From the NCBI RefSeq assembly GCF_036226445.1, contig NZ_CP108474.1:6014001-6078000 (forward strand): a stretch of DNA of 64,000 bases, in the 5' to 3' direction. Of this stretch, positions 8,739 to 17,335 are shown piece by piece. The notes beneath the pieces are model-generated. The model did no database searches and was not told the DNA's origin. It worked only from the letters and a program-made list of their open reading frames with translations. Numbering within the stretch: the stretch's first letter is position 1; each line of letters opens with the position of its first letter. The position numbers were made by a program, and so were the translations under genes. The DNA comes from Streptomyces sp. NBC_01255 (GTDB lineage: Bacteria > Actinomycetota > Actinomycetes > Streptomycetales > Streptomycetaceae).

Positions 8739-10184
8739 TCAACGAGGCGCCGGGAGCGCCTTCTTCAGGACCTTGCCCATGTCGTTGCGGGGGAGCGCGT
8801 CGAGGTAGCGCACCACCCGGGGCCGCTTGTGCGGGGCGAGCAGCCCCGCCACGTGGTCCGCGAGATCCGATTCCGTCGGCGGCTTCCCGGTGTCCGCCGG
8901 CACCACCCACGCCACGATCCGCTCGCCCAGGTCCGGGTCCGGCTCGCCCGTGACGGCCGCCTCCCGCACGCCGGGGTGGTCGAGGAGCGCGTTCTCTATC
9001 TCGCCCGCCCCGATCTTGTAGCCGCCGCTCTTGATCAGATCGGTCGCCTTGCGGCCCACGAGGCGCACCGCGCCGTCCGTCTCGCGGACCGCCATGTCGC
9101 CCGTGCGGAACCAGTCGCCGTCGAAGGCCGCCGCCGTCGCGTCCGGCCGGTTCAGATAGCCGGAGAAGAGGTTCGGGCCGCGGACCTGTACCTCGCCGAC
9201 CGTCTCCGCGTCGTACCCGCCGAGCACGGAACCGTCCTCGTCCACCAGCCGCAGGCCGACGCCCGCGAGCGGGGTCCCGACCGTTCCCGGCCGGGGCTCG
9301 CCGCCCGGCCGCACACTCGTGTTCATGAGCGTCTCGGTCATCCCGTACCGCTCGACGACCGTCCGGCCCGTCGCCGCCGTGATCCGCTCGTGGTCGTGGA
9401 CCGGCAGCGCCGCCGAACCCGAGACGAGGAGCCGCGCCCCCGCCAGCGCCTCCGCGAGCCGGGCGTCCTCGCCGAGGGCGTCCGCGACCCGGTGGTACAT
9501 CGTCGGTACGCCGAACAGCATCGTGCCGCCGTCCCTCAGCTCCTTCGCCACGCCCTCCACCGAGAACGCGCCCAGGTGCCGGACCTCGCCGCCCCGCCTC
9601 AGCGGGCCCAGGATCCCGAGGATCAGGCCGTGGACGTGGAACAGCGGCAGCGCGTGCACGAGGACGTCGTCCGCCGTCCAGCCCCAGGCCTCGGCCAGCG
9701 CGTCGAGGGAGGCGGATATCGCCCGCCGGGAGAGCACGACCCCCTTCGGGGGACCCGTGGTGCCGGAGGTGTAGACGATGAGCGCGGGGGACTCGGCGTC
9801 GTCCGGTTCGGACACCGCGGGCCCCGTGGTCGCGGTGAGCTCCACGTCGATCCGGGGGAGCGCGGCGAGCCCGGCCGGCAGCACGTCCCCCGGACCCGCG
9901 AGCACCGCGCCCGGCGCGCTGTCGCCGAGGATGTGCGCCAGCTCCCGCTCGCCCGTGCGCGGATTGAGCGGTACGGCGGGCACGCCCGCGAGCAGGGCGG
10001 CCACCACCGCGACCGCCGTGTGCGCGCTCGGCGTGGCCCAGACGGCGACCCGGTCCGCGCCCCCGATCCGTACCGCGAGGGAACCGGCGGCGCGGGCCAG
10101 TCCGGCGTAGGTCAGCGTGTCCGTGCCGCAGCGCAGCGCGGGCCGGTCGGACGGAACCGCCAGGGCGGGGAAGAGCGCACTCAC
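8739..10184 (-). CDS. matB: Malonyl-CoA/methylmalonyl-CoA synthetase
   Basis: ATP-dependent ligation of malonate or methylmalonate to CoA, giving extender units for fatty acid and polyketide synthesis. It is an adenylate-forming enzyme of 481 residues, the size expected for MatB. Visible motifs are YTSGTTGPPKG (A3), YGMTET (A5), RTGDMA (A7), GRKATDLIKSGGYKIG (A8) and PRNDMGK with the catalytic lysine (A10). The N-terminus SALFPALAV and overall sequence closely resemble S. coelicolor MatB from memory. The GTG at 10184 is chosen because a GAGGAG lies about 8 nt upstream; an in-frame extension upstream reads as low-complexity. It shares a terminator with the opposing protease gene. Confidence 0.92.
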   Translation of the reverse strand: MSALFPALAVPSDRPALRCGTDTLTYAGLARAAGSLAVRIGGADRVAVWATPSAHTAVAVVAALLAGVPAVPLNPRTGERELAHILGDSAPGAVLAGPGDVLPAGLAALPRIDVELTATTGPAVSEPDDAESPALIVYTSGTTGPPKGVVLSRRAISASLDALAEAWGWTADDVLVHALPLFHVHGLILGILGPLRRGGEVRHLGAFSVEGVAKELRDGGTMLFGVPTMYHRVADALGEDARLAEALAGARLLVSGSAALPVHDHERITAATGRTVVERYGMTETLMNTSVRPGGEPRPGTVGTPLAGVGLRLVDEDGSVLGGYDAETVGEVQVRGPNLFSGYLNRPDATAAAFDGDWFRTGDMAVRETDGAVRLVGRKATDLIKSGGYKIGAGEIENALLDHPGVREAAVTGEPDPDLGERIVAWVVPADTGKPPTESDLADHVAGLLAPHKRPRVVRYLDALPRNDMGKVLKKALPAPR

Positions 10185-10245
10185 CGGTCGTACTCCTCGG
10201 GTCGATGTCGAGATCGAGGGTTGCCGGGAGAATTCTGCCCGCCCG

Positions 10246-11493
10246 TCAGGGCCGCCGGGCTGTGATCTTCGCCGTCTCGGGCTCCGGCTCGGCCCCGCCG
10301 GGCCGGATCCCGCGCATCCGCCCGTACGCGTACACACAGCCCGCGAGCGCCAGGTCGGAGAGGAGCATGAAGCCGATCGAGTACGAGTCCTTCGCGCTGT
10401 AGATCGCGCCCATCACCAGCGGCGGCACGAAGCCGCCGAGGCCGCCCATCGCGCCGACGATGCCGGTGACACTGCCGACCTGGGCCTGCGGTGTGACCTG
10501 GGAGACCAGGGCGAAGACGGACCCGCTCGCCGTGCCGAGACCGGCTGCCATGCCGAGCAGGGCGATCGTGCCGCCCGGGTTCAGCGGCGGGTCGAAAGCC
10601 TGGACGATCGCGAAGAGGGCGACCACGCCGAGCGCGGCGGACGTCACGATCGCCGGGTGCACCCGGTCCGAGAGCCAGCCGCCGATCGGCCGGAAAACGA
10701 CGGTGACCAGGGCGAAACCGGCGGCCTTGGTGCCCGCGTCCGTCGGGTCGAGCTCGTACCAGGTCTTCAGGTACGTCGGCAGGTAGACGCCGAACGCGAC
10801 GATGCCGCCGAAGCCGATCGCGTACAGCGCGGACAGCTCCCACGTCACCCGCAGCCGCCCCGCCGAGCCGAGCCGGGTCGCGAGGGAGGCGGTCGGCACG
10901 GGGCGGTCGGGGCGGTCGGTGATGAGGAGCGCGGCCAGCACCGCGTACACGGCGAGCGCGATCGCCACCACGATGAAGGGGAGGTTCTCGCCGTGCTCGG
11001 CGATCCGGGGCGTGAAGTAGCCGGAGAGCGCCACACCGCCCATGCCCATGCCGAACACACCGAGCGCGAGACCGCGCTTGGCCGGCGGGAACCAGGAGTT
11101 GACCAGCGGGATGCCGATGGCGAAGGTCGTGCCGCCCAGGCCGAGGAGGAAGCCGACGGCCAGCATCAGGGCGTAGCTGTCCTTGGCGACGATGAGGAGC
11201 AGGACGGGGATGATCGTCAGCGCCGAGACCACCGGGAACATCAGTTTCGCGCCGTACTTGTCGGTCAGGGCGCCCGCCGGGATGCGACCGACCGAGCCGA
11301 CCAGGACGGGCACCGCCACGAGCAGCGACTGCTGGAAGGAGCTGAGCTCGAGCCGTTCGCCGTACCAACTGGCGATCGGCGCGATCAGGTCCCACGCCCA
11401 GAAGGTGAGCGTGAAGCCGATGGTGGCCATCACCAGATTGCGGTAGGCCGCCGCGGGCGGGGTCTTGGTCTCGGTGTCCACGCCTCCAGTCAA
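10246..11493 (-). CDS. NarK/oxalate-formate-antiporter-like MFS transporter
   Basis: A 415-residue, 12-TM MFS protein. The stretches GFTLTFWAWDLIAPI, GRIPAGALTDKYGAK and GLGGTTFAIGIPLVNSWFPP resemble the NarK/NasA nitrate-nitrite transporter branch. Transport of nitrate, nitrite or a small organic anion is the likely role. The start is taken as TTG at 11493, because its TTGA overlaps the stop of the upstream GAF protein by 4 nt, a common coupling arrangement. A GTG four codons later is an alternative, but its GGAGG is too close. No terminator was seen at its end. Confidence 0.85.
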   Translation of the reverse strand: MTGGVDTETKTPPAAAYRNLVMATIGFTLTFWAWDLIAPIASWYGERLELSSFQQSLLVAVPVLVGSVGRIPAGALTDKYGAKLMFPVVSALTIIPVLLLIVAKDSYALMLAVGFLLGLGGTTFAIGIPLVNSWFPPAKRGLALGVFGMGMGGVALSGYFTPRIAEHGENLPFIVVAIALAVYAVLAALLITDRPDRPVPTASLATRLGSAGRLRVTWELSALYAIGFGGIVAFGVYLPTYLKTWYELDPTDAGTKAAGFALVTVVFRPIGGWLSDRVHPAIVTSAALGVVALFAIVQAFDPPLNPGGTIALLGMAAGLGTASGSVFALVSQVTPQAQVGSVTGIVGAMGGLGGFVPPLVMGAIYSAKDSYSIGFMLLSDLALAGCVYAYGRMRGIRPGGAEPEPETAKITARRP

Positions 11494-13202
11494 GATCCGG
11501 CCGGGGGACGCGGCGCGCCGGGCTGCTCCGTACGGGGCAGCCCGGACACCGCCGCGGGCCAGACGACCGTGGTCGGCGGGATCCCGTCGTCCTCGACGCG
11601 GAGCCGTACGCCGTCACCGCCGGCCGTCACCTCGACCGTGATCGCGCTGATCCCGGACCTCCGGTGCGCCGCCGCGAGCGCCCCGCGCAGGGTGGCGAGG
11701 AGCTTCCCGGCCTCCGCGTCCTCCACGAGCGTGTCGACCGCGCCCGAGAAGTGCACGGACGGCTGGAAGCCGAGCAGGGCCGCCGCCCCGCCGGTCTCGC
11801 GCAGCACCCGGCCGCGGAAGGAGGCCGGTGCGTCCGCCGGGGGCTGCTGGAGCGCGAAGATGGTCGTCCGGACCTCCTGGATCGTCGAGTCCAGCTCGTC
11901 CACGGCCCGGCCGAGAAGCAGGCTCTCGTCGGAGTCGGAGTCGGAGTCGGAGTCGGAGTCGGAGTCGGGGGTGGAGCCTGGGCCGGGGCCGCCGGCTCCC
12001 GACGCGCCGAGGGCCCGCCGGCGGGTCGACTCCAGCATCATCTCCGTGGCGAACAGCCGCTGGACGACCAGGTCGTGCAGGTCCCGCGCGATCCGGTCCC
12101 GGTCCTCGTACACCGCCAGCCGCTCCCGGTCGTGCCGGGCGCCCGCGAGGACCAGCGCGAGCGCCGCCTGCGAGGCGAACTGCGAGGCCAGCAGGCGGTC
12201 CACCGCCGTATACGGCGAGCCGCCGCGCCGCCGGGGGAGAGCGAGGGTGCCGATGAGCTTCCCGCCGCTCTGGAGCGGCAGCATCATCGACGGGCCGAAA
12301 CGGGACCGGACATGGGTGGTCATCCGGGGATCCGTCGCCGAGTCCTCCACGAAGACGGGCTCCCCGCCGAGGAGCTGGACGAGGACGGGGGAGCCGGGCG
12401 CGATCGTCGTGCCGACCAGATCGCCGGGGTCGTCGTTGGTGGAGGCGGCGACGATCTCCATCCCGCCCTCCGGGGTGGGCTGGAGGACCACACCGGCCGA
12501 GGCGTCGGCGAGGATCCGGGCCTGTTCGGCGACGGTCATCAGGGCGTTCTCGGCGGACTCGCCGGTGAGGAGGGCGGTGGTCACGGCCGCCGCGCCCTCG
12601 ATCCAGCGCTCGCGCTGCCGGGTCGTCTCGTACAGACGGGCGTTGCCGATGGCGATCCCGGCCTGGGAGGCGAGGACCCGGAGGAGGGCGAGGTCCTGCT
12701 CGGTGAAGGTGCCCTTCCGTTTCTCGGTGAGGTACAGATCGCCGAAGACCTGGGTGTGCACCCGGATCGGGACGCCGAGGAACGAACGCATCTCCGGGTG
12801 GCCCTCGGGGACTCCGGACGAGCGCGGATCGGCCGTCAGGTCGTCGATCCGCAGCGGCCGCGGGTCCCGGGCCAGGACGCCGAGCAGACCGGTGTGACCG
12901 TCGGGGAGGCGGCCGACGCGCTGCCGCTCCTCGTCGGTCATGCCGGTGGTGAAGAGCTCGGTGAGCCGGTTGCGCTCGGGGTCGACGACCCCGAGCGCGC
13001 CGTAGCGGGCCCCCGTCAGCTCGGTCGCCGAGTCCACGAGGTGCTGGAGGGTGGCGTGGAGTTCGAGATCCGTCCCGACACTGAGGACCGCTTCGAGCAG
13101 CAAGGGCAGGCGGGCGCCGTCCTCGTCCACACCGTCCTGGTACACGCTGCCCTGGTCCGCACCGCCCACGTCCTCGTGCTCGGCTTCGTCCATGATCGTC
13201 AT
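11490..13202 (-). CDS. GAF-GAF sensor kinase-like protein with degenerate ATPase domain
   Basis: 570 residues. Two GAF domains (about 45-190 and 205-350) are followed by a HisKA_3-type dimerisation helix with the phospho-acceptor His376 (IARDLHDLVV), as in DevS/DosT redox sensors. The catalytic domain is abnormal: the N-box asparagine is replaced by Ala (LRGALAAAHR, about 506-514), the G1 box reads DDGIP rather than DGxG, and the G2 box is absent, the protein ending in a Pro-rich tail. A Ser-Asp repeat (about 413-425) from a hexanucleotide tract lies between the His helix and the ATPase region. It is coupled to the NarK-like gene downstream. It may sense redox or nitric oxide but probably cannot autophosphorylate normally. 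No response regulator is adjacent. Confidence 0.85.
   Translation of the reverse strand: MTIMDEAEHEDVGGADQGSVYQDGVDEDGARLPLLLEAVLSVGTDLELHATLQHLVDSATELTGARYGALGVVDPERNRLTELFTTGMTDEERQRVGRLPDGHTGLLGVLARDPRPLRIDDLTADPRSSGVPEGHPEMRSFLGVPIRVHTQVFGDLYLTEKRKGTFTEQDLALLRVLASQAGIAIGNARLYETTRQRERWIEGAAAVTTALLTGESAENALMTVAEQARILADASAGVVLQPTPEGGMEIVAASTNDDPGDLVGTTIAPGSPVLVQLLGGEPVFVEDSATDPRMTTHVRSRFGPSMMLPLQSGGKLIGTLALPRRRGGSPYTAVDRLLASQFASQAALALVLAGARHDRERLAVYEDRDRIARDLHDLVVQRLFATEMMLESTRRRALGASGAGGPGPGSTPDSDSDSDSDSDSDESLLLGRAVDELDSTIQEVRTTIFALQQPPADAPASFRGRVLRETGGAAALLGFQPSVHFSGAVDTLVEDAEAGKLLATLRGALAAAHRRSGISAITVEVTAGGDGVRLRVEDDGIPPTTVVWPAAVSGLPRTEQPGAPRPPAGS
11929..11964. repeat. Six perfect copies of TCGGAG within the GAF-kinase gene
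   Basis: Six uninterrupted 6-bp units, followed by a TCGGGG variant, encode a Ser-Asp repeat on the minus strand. Copy-number change would stay in frame and alter linker length between the His helix and the ATPase-like region. Confidence 0.9.
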
Positions 13203-13263
13203 GGTCTCATCATCGTACGAATCGGGCGATTTCGAGGGATCGTCCGAGGGATCGTCCGAGGGC

Positions 13264-14325
13264 TCAGGCGTCGTCGGCGAGCGGGTCGCGCACCGACAGC
13301 GGGTCGAGGATCATCGGCTGGACCTTGCCCTCCAGCATCGCGCCGAGGCCCAGGACCGCGCACACGTCGGGCCGTTCGGCGATGTGCACCGGCATGCCGG
13401 TCGCCTCGCGCAGCATCTGGTCGAGGCCCGGCAGCAGGGCGCTGCCGCCGACCATCATGATCCCGCGGTCCGCGAGGTCGGCCACCAGATCCGGCGGGCA
13501 GTCGCGGAGCACCTTCCCGATGCCGTCGAGGACCGCCGTCAGCGGGGTGTGGATCGCCTCCCGTACGGCGGCGGTGTCGACGGTCACCGAGCGGGCCAGG
13601 CCCGTGGCGACGTCCCGGCCGTGGATCTCCGTGGAGGCCGGACCGTGCGGCGTCAGGCCGTTGCCGCTGAGGGCGAGCTGGAGCGGGCGCACCGACTGGC
13701 TCGGCAGCATCAGCTCGTGGTGGTGGCGCAGGTGCTGGATGACGGCGTGGTCGATGGCGTCGCCGCCGATCGGCATCCGCTCGGCCGTCACGATCGAGCC
13801 GAGGGAGAGCACCGCGACCTGCGTGGTCGCCGCGCCGCACACCAGGATCATGGTCGCGGTCGGCTGCTCGACCGGGAGGCCGCAGCCCACGGCCGCGGCG
13901 ATCAGGGTGTCGACCAGCTCGACCCGGCGCGCCCCGAGACCGACGAGGGTCTCCACGGCGGCGCGCTGCGCGAGGGGGTCGCTGTCGTGGGGCGTGCAGG
14001 CCGCCGCGCGCAGCCGCGGCTTGCGGCGGAGCTGGCGGCGCAGCTTCTCGCCCAGGAGGTGGCGGAGCATCCGCTGGGCCATCTCGATGTCGACGACCGT
14101 GCCGCCGGAGACGGGGCGGACGACCCGGATGTAGTCGGGGGTGCGGCCCGTCATCTTCTCGGCCAGCGCGCCGACGGCGATCAGCGCTCCTGTACGGGTG
14201 TTGACGGCGGCGACGCTGGGCTCGTCGACGACGAGTCCGGCGCCCTTGACGAAGACCCGGGTGCGCGCGGCCCCCAGGTCGACGGCGACATGGCAACGGC
14301 GCAGTTGCTCAAGGCTGACGGTCAC
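13264..14325 (-). CDS. mbl: MreB/Mbl-family actin-like protein
   Basis: 353 residues, close to family length. The phosphate-1 region (CHVAVDLGAARTRVFV), the phosphate-2 region (MILVCGAATTQVAVLSLG), the adenosine-binding motif (IMMVGGSALLPGL) and TPLTAVLDGIGKVL identify an MreB-family protein. It matches Streptomyces Mbl, which acts in spore-wall and aerial-mycelium envelope assembly, rather than MreB of the mreBCD operon, because no mreC or mreD is adjacent. Start GTG at 14325 has GGAGG about 9 nt upstream; an earlier ATG at 14355 lacks support. The upstream region carries a large hairpin and tandem repeats. Confidence 0.85.
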   Translation of the reverse strand: MTVSLEQLRRCHVAVDLGAARTRVFVKGAGLVVDEPSVAAVNTRTGALIAVGALAEKMTGRTPDYIRVVRPVSGGTVVDIEMAQRMLRHLLGEKLRRQLRRKPRLRAAACTPHDSDPLAQRAAVETLVGLGARRVELVDTLIAAAVGCGLPVEQPTATMILVCGAATTQVAVLSLGSIVTAERMPIGGDAIDHAVIQHLRHHHELMLPSQSVRPLQLALSGNGLTPHGPASTEIHGRDVATGLARSVTVDTAAVREAIHTPLTAVLDGIGKVLRDCPPDLVADLADRGIMMVGGSALLPGLDQMLREATGMPVHIAERPDVCAVLGLGAMLEGKVQPMILDPLSVRDPLADDA

Positions 14326-14384
14326 GGCGGATCCTCCGGAATGCGGTGCTGGCACGGGCGAGGTGTTTCGCGTTGCGCGGTCCC

Positions 14385-14441
14385 AGGACCTGTCCGGCCG
14401 ACCATGGCCGGGGCCGCGCCCTGGTCGACCGGACAGGTCCT
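14385..14441. promoter_or_regulatory. Large hairpin in the mbl upstream region
   Basis: AGGACCTGTCCGG (14385-14397) is perfectly complementary to 14429-14441. The 31-nt interior contains a further inverted repeat (GACCA/TGGTC). It lies 60 nt before mbl and 360 nt before the divergent zinc-ribbon gene, so it is not an ordinary 3' terminator of either. It may be a leader structure of mbl or an operator. From 14442 to 14536 nothing else is recognised. Confidence 0.5.
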
Positions 14442-14536
14442 AGTTCGCATCGTGCGACCGCCCCGGGCCCGGCGCGCGCTGGGCTGAGCCGCCCGGGGCC
14501 ACCCGGGGGACGGCGGCGGTGGCGGCGGCACGGCGC

Positions 14537-14665
14537 GGAAGGCACCCGGACGGGCTCAGGAAGGCACCCGGACGGACGCCGGAAGGCACTCGGACGGGCC
14601 TCGGAAGGCACCCGGACGAGCGCAGGAAGGGCTCCGGACGAGCGCCGGACGGACATCGGAAGGGG
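14537..14665. repeat. 22-bp tandem repeat, five copies plus a partial one
   Basis: The unit GGAAGGCACCCGGACGG plus about five variable bases recurs at 14537, 14559, 14581, 14603 and 14625 with exactly 22-bp spacing, then degrades after 14646. Two helical turns per unit would place all copies on one DNA face. It is in a non-coding stretch between mbl and the zinc-ribbon gene; no gene is seen from 14326 to 14801. Confidence 0.85.
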
Positions 14666-14801
14666 CCCCGGTGCGGCCCGAGACGATCCTGACCGAAGCG
14701 GGAGAATCACGACGCACCGCCGACGACCTGCGGTTTCCTCACAGGATCCTCACTTCCGCGCCTACCTGCCGCCGCATCGCGCCGCATAGCCTGCGGGCCC
14801 C

Positions 14802-15680
14802 ATGGACTACTGCCACGCGTGCCGGCGGCATCTCAACGGGGCCCTCGCCTGTGCCGGGTGCGGGACCCCCGTCGAGGAACTGCGGTACGAGACCCCCCAC
14901 GTACCCGTTCCGCCCGCCGAGCCCGAGTACGTCTACGAACTGGACGTCGTCGAGCCGCCGCGGCCCGCCACGGGTGGCCGCCGCGCCGCCCGTACCGCCG
15001 CGCGGGGCCGGTCCGCGTCGCGCGGGAGCAGACGGGCGCGGGCGCGCCGGGGGCGTACGGCCCTCCTGGGGACGGTGGGCCTGGTCCTCGCGGCCGGGAC
15101 GCTGGGCGTGGTGCAGCTGGCCATGGAGGAGCCGGAGGCGAGCGGCGCGGCCACGGCCGTGCAGGAGCAGGAGATCGTCGAGACCTCGTCGCCGCCCACC
15201 CCTGCCGAGACCACCGAGAGCGCCGCGCCGCCGGACGGCTCCGGCCCGTCCCCGGTCACGGACGCCCCGAGCACGAACGCGCCCACCCGCGAGCACCAGG
15301 TGGACACGGGGTCGGGCACGGGTGCGGGCTCGGGGTCCGGCTCAGGCTCGGGCTCGGGATCCGGCTCGGGTACGGGATCCGGCTCCGGTTCAGGCTCCGG
15401 TACGGGCTCGGGATCCGGTTCCGGTACGGGGGAGGGGCCCGGGGGCGACCCGGCCGAATCGCCGACGCCCACCCGCACGGCTTCCCCGTCCGCCACGCCC
15501 GACGTCACGCAGCCCGGCACGCCGACCCCCTCGGGCACGCCGACGGCGACGCCCACGGGCACCGGGCCCACCCCGAGCGGCTCACCCTCCGGGACGGTGA
15601 CGGCGGCGCCGCCCGCGAGCCCCACACCGACCCCGACCCCGACGGAGGAATGCACCCGCTTCCTCTGGTTCTGCGTCTGA
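14802..15680 (+). CDS. Zinc-ribbon, single-TM protein with Gly-Ser/Thr-Pro rich extracytoplasmic stalk
   Basis: 292 residues with no confident family name. The N-terminus has a CxxC-x9-CxxC zinc ribbon (Cys4, Cys7, Cys17, Cys20). A basic stretch and one membrane segment (about 85-108, [20 protein letters not shown]) follow. The rest is low complexity: a Gly-Ser-Thr repeat (nucleotides about 15305-15430) and Ser/Thr/Pro stretches, probably outside the membrane and a possible glycosylation target. The last residues, [11 protein letters not shown], carry two Cys near the C-terminus. The ribosome binding site is weak, and a -10-like TAGCCT lies 9 nt before the ATG. Function unknown. Confidence 0.75.
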   Translation: MDYCHACRRHLNGALACAGCGTPVEELRYETPHVPVPPAEPEYVYELDVVEPPRPATGGRRAARTAARGRSASRGSRRARARRGRTALLGTVGLVLAAGTLGVVQLAMEEPEASGAATAVQEQEIVETSSPPTPAETTESAAPPDGSGPSPVTDAPSTNAPTREHQVDTGSGTGAGSGSGSGSGSGSGSGTGSGSGSGSGTGSGSGSGTGEGPGGDPAESPTPTRTASPSATPDVTQPGTPTPSGTPTATPTGTGPTPSGSPSGTVTAAPPASPTPTPTPTEECTRFLWFCV

Positions 15681-15705
15681 GGGCGCGCGGAGCCCCTGTC
15701 GCCTC

Positions 15706-16146
15706 TCAGACCTGGACCGCGTCCTCGCCGAGCATCCGCTTCAGCAGGTCCCGCAGGAGGGTCCGCTCGACCTCGGTCAGCTCGCCGAGGGGCTCGCGGG
15801 CGAAGTCCAGTGACTCGCGCAGCCGCCGGGCGGTGTCCCGGCCCTCGTCCGTGGGGACGGCCAGCTTGACCCGCCGGTCGTCCGGGTCGGGCCGGCGCTC
15901 GACCAGGCCGCGGGCCTCCAGGCGGTCGACTATCCCCGTGATGTTGGACGGCTCGCACTTCAGCTTCTGGGCGATCCGCCGCATCGGCAGCGGGTCGAGC
16001 GAGAGCAGCCCGAGGACCCGGGCCTGCGCGCCGGTCAGCGAGTGCTGAGCGGCCGCCTGCTCGTACTCCTCGTAGTAGCGCGCCACGACCGTGCCGATCA
16101 GCTCGACGACTTCGAGGGTCAGGGGGTCCGTGCGTGAGGTGGCCAT
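15706..16146 (-). CDS. MarR family transcriptional regulator
   Basis: 146 residues with a winged helix ([54 protein letters not shown]) typical of MarR. It is divergent from a reductase and an Ohr gene and probably represses them. It lacks the N-terminal reactive cysteine of classical OhrR; its only Cys is in the recognition region (KLKCEPSN). Start ATG at 16146 is preferred over 16155 because an AGGA lies at proper distance only for the former. A palindrome just upstream is a good operator candidate. Confidence 0.85.
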   Translation of the reverse strand: MATSRTDPLTLEVVELIGTVVARYYEEYEQAAAQHSLTGAQARVLGLLSLDPLPMRRIAQKLKCEPSNITGIVDRLEARGLVERRPDPDDRRVKLAVPTDEGRDTARRLRESLDFAREPLGELTEVERTLLRDLLKRMLGEDAVQV

Positions 16147-16167
16147 GGGCTTCATCCTACCCGGATA

Positions 16168-16189
16168 CTTGACAACATGAAATATCAAG
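16168..16189. promoter_or_regulatory. Candidate MarR operator in the divergent promoter
   Basis: Inverted repeat CTTGA-N12-TCAAG spans 16168-16189. TTGACA (16169-16174) is embedded in it and could be a -35 box for the rightward reductase gene. The AT-rich centre stands out in this genome and fits MarR sites of the TTGA...TCAA kind. Confidence 0.55.
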
Positions 16190-16252
16190 GCGCATGGTTG
16201 TTTCAGTCAGTGAATCATTTGTGTTCTGAAGCTTTATCTGGAGGCCGTGCTC

Positions 16253-17272
16253 ATGTCCGTTCTTCCCGCGTCCAGCCGTGAGTGGCACCTCGTCGCCCGT
16301 CCGCACGGCTGGCCGACCGCCGCGGACTTCGCCCTGCGCGAGACCCCGGTCGCCGAGCCCGCAGAGGGCCGCATCCTCGTGCGCAACCTGCACTTCTCCG
16401 TCGACCCGTACATGCGCGGCCGGATGAACGACGTGAAGTCGTACATCCCGCCGTTCAAGCTCGACCACCCCATGGACGGGGGCGCGGTCGGCGAGATCGT
16501 CGCGTCCAACGCGGAGGGCTTCGCCGTCGGCGACCACGTCCTGCACGGCCTGGGCTGGCGCGAGTATGCGGACGTCCCCGCGCAGCACGCGACCAAGGTC
16601 GACCCGGCGCTCGCCCCCCTCTCCGCCTACCTGGGCGTGCTCGGCATGACCGGCCTCACGGCCTACGCGGGACTGTTCGATGTCGCCTCCTTCAAGGAGG
16701 GCGACGCCGTCTTCGTGTCCGGCGCGGCCGGGGCCGTCGGCAGCCAGGTCGGCCAGATGGCGCGGCTCAAGGGCGCCTCCCGGGTCATCGGCTCCGCGGG
16801 CTCCGACGAGAAGGTGAAGTTCCTCGTCGAGGAGCTCGGCTTCGACGCGGCCTTCAACTACAAGAACGGCCCGGTCAAGGACCAGCTCCGCGAGGCCGCC
16901 CCGGACGGCATCGACGTCTACTTCGACAACGTCGGCGGGGACCACCTCGAAGCCGCCATCTCCTCGCTCAACGTGCACGGCCGCGCCACCATCTGCGGCA
17001 TGATCGCCCAGTACAACGACACGGAGCCGGTCGCGGGCCCGCGCAACATGGCGATGATCATCGGCAAGCGGCTGCGCCTCCAGGGCGTCCTCGTCGGCGA
17101 CCACTACGGCCTGCAGAACCAGTTCGTCCAGGAGGTCGGCGGCTGGCTCGGCTCCGGCGAGCTGAAGCACCGCGAGACCTTCGTCGACGGCATCGAGAAC
17201 GGCGTGGACGCCTTCCTCGGACTGCTGCGCGGGGACAACACCGGAAAGATGATCGTCTCGGTGAACCGCTAG
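16253..17272 (+). CDS. NADP-dependent oxidoreductase (MDR family, curcumin-reductase type)
   Basis: 339 residues. The N-terminus (SREWHLVARPHGWPTAADF) and the substrate-domain motif DPYMRGRM characterise the zinc-free leukotriene-B4 dehydrogenase/YncB branch. The cofactor loop GAAGAVGSQVGQMARLKGA and downstream GSAGSDEK bind NADP(H). It reduces activated double bonds or quinone-type substrates. ATG at 16253 has CTGGAGG at 16238-16244 with 8-nt spacing; the earlier GTG at 16247 is too close to it. It is divergent from the MarR gene and followed 63 nt later by ohr, suggesting an electrophile/peroxide response unit. Confidence 0.88.
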   Translation: MSVLPASSREWHLVARPHGWPTAADFALRETPVAEPAEGRILVRNLHFSVDPYMRGRMNDVKSYIPPFKLDHPMDGGAVGEIVASNAEGFAVGDHVLHGLGWREYADVPAQHATKVDPALAPLSAYLGVLGMTGLTAYAGLFDVASFKEGDAVFVSGAAGAVGSQVGQMARLKGASRVIGSAGSDEKVKFLVEELGFDAAFNYKNGPVKDQLREAAPDGIDVYFDNVGGDHLEAAISSLNVHGRATICGMIAQYNDTEPVAGPRNMAMIIGKRLRLQGVLVGDHYGLQNQFVQEVGGWLGSGELKHRETFVDGIENGVDAFLGLLRGDNTGKMIVSVNR

Positions 17273-17335
17273 TCTTCCCTCAGCCGTCGCGATCGTGGGC
17301 GCGAGTCGCGGCGAACTGACGAAGGAACGACCAGC

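Noticed and set aside
14309..14710. Minus-strand frame through the 22-bp repeats
   Set aside because: Repeat-derived Pro/Ser/Arg peptide without support; the region is non-coding.
15305..15430. Possible CRISPR-like array in the Gly-Ser region
   Set aside because: Units are 6-12 bp, in frame and lack unique spacers; it encodes a Gly-Ser stalk.
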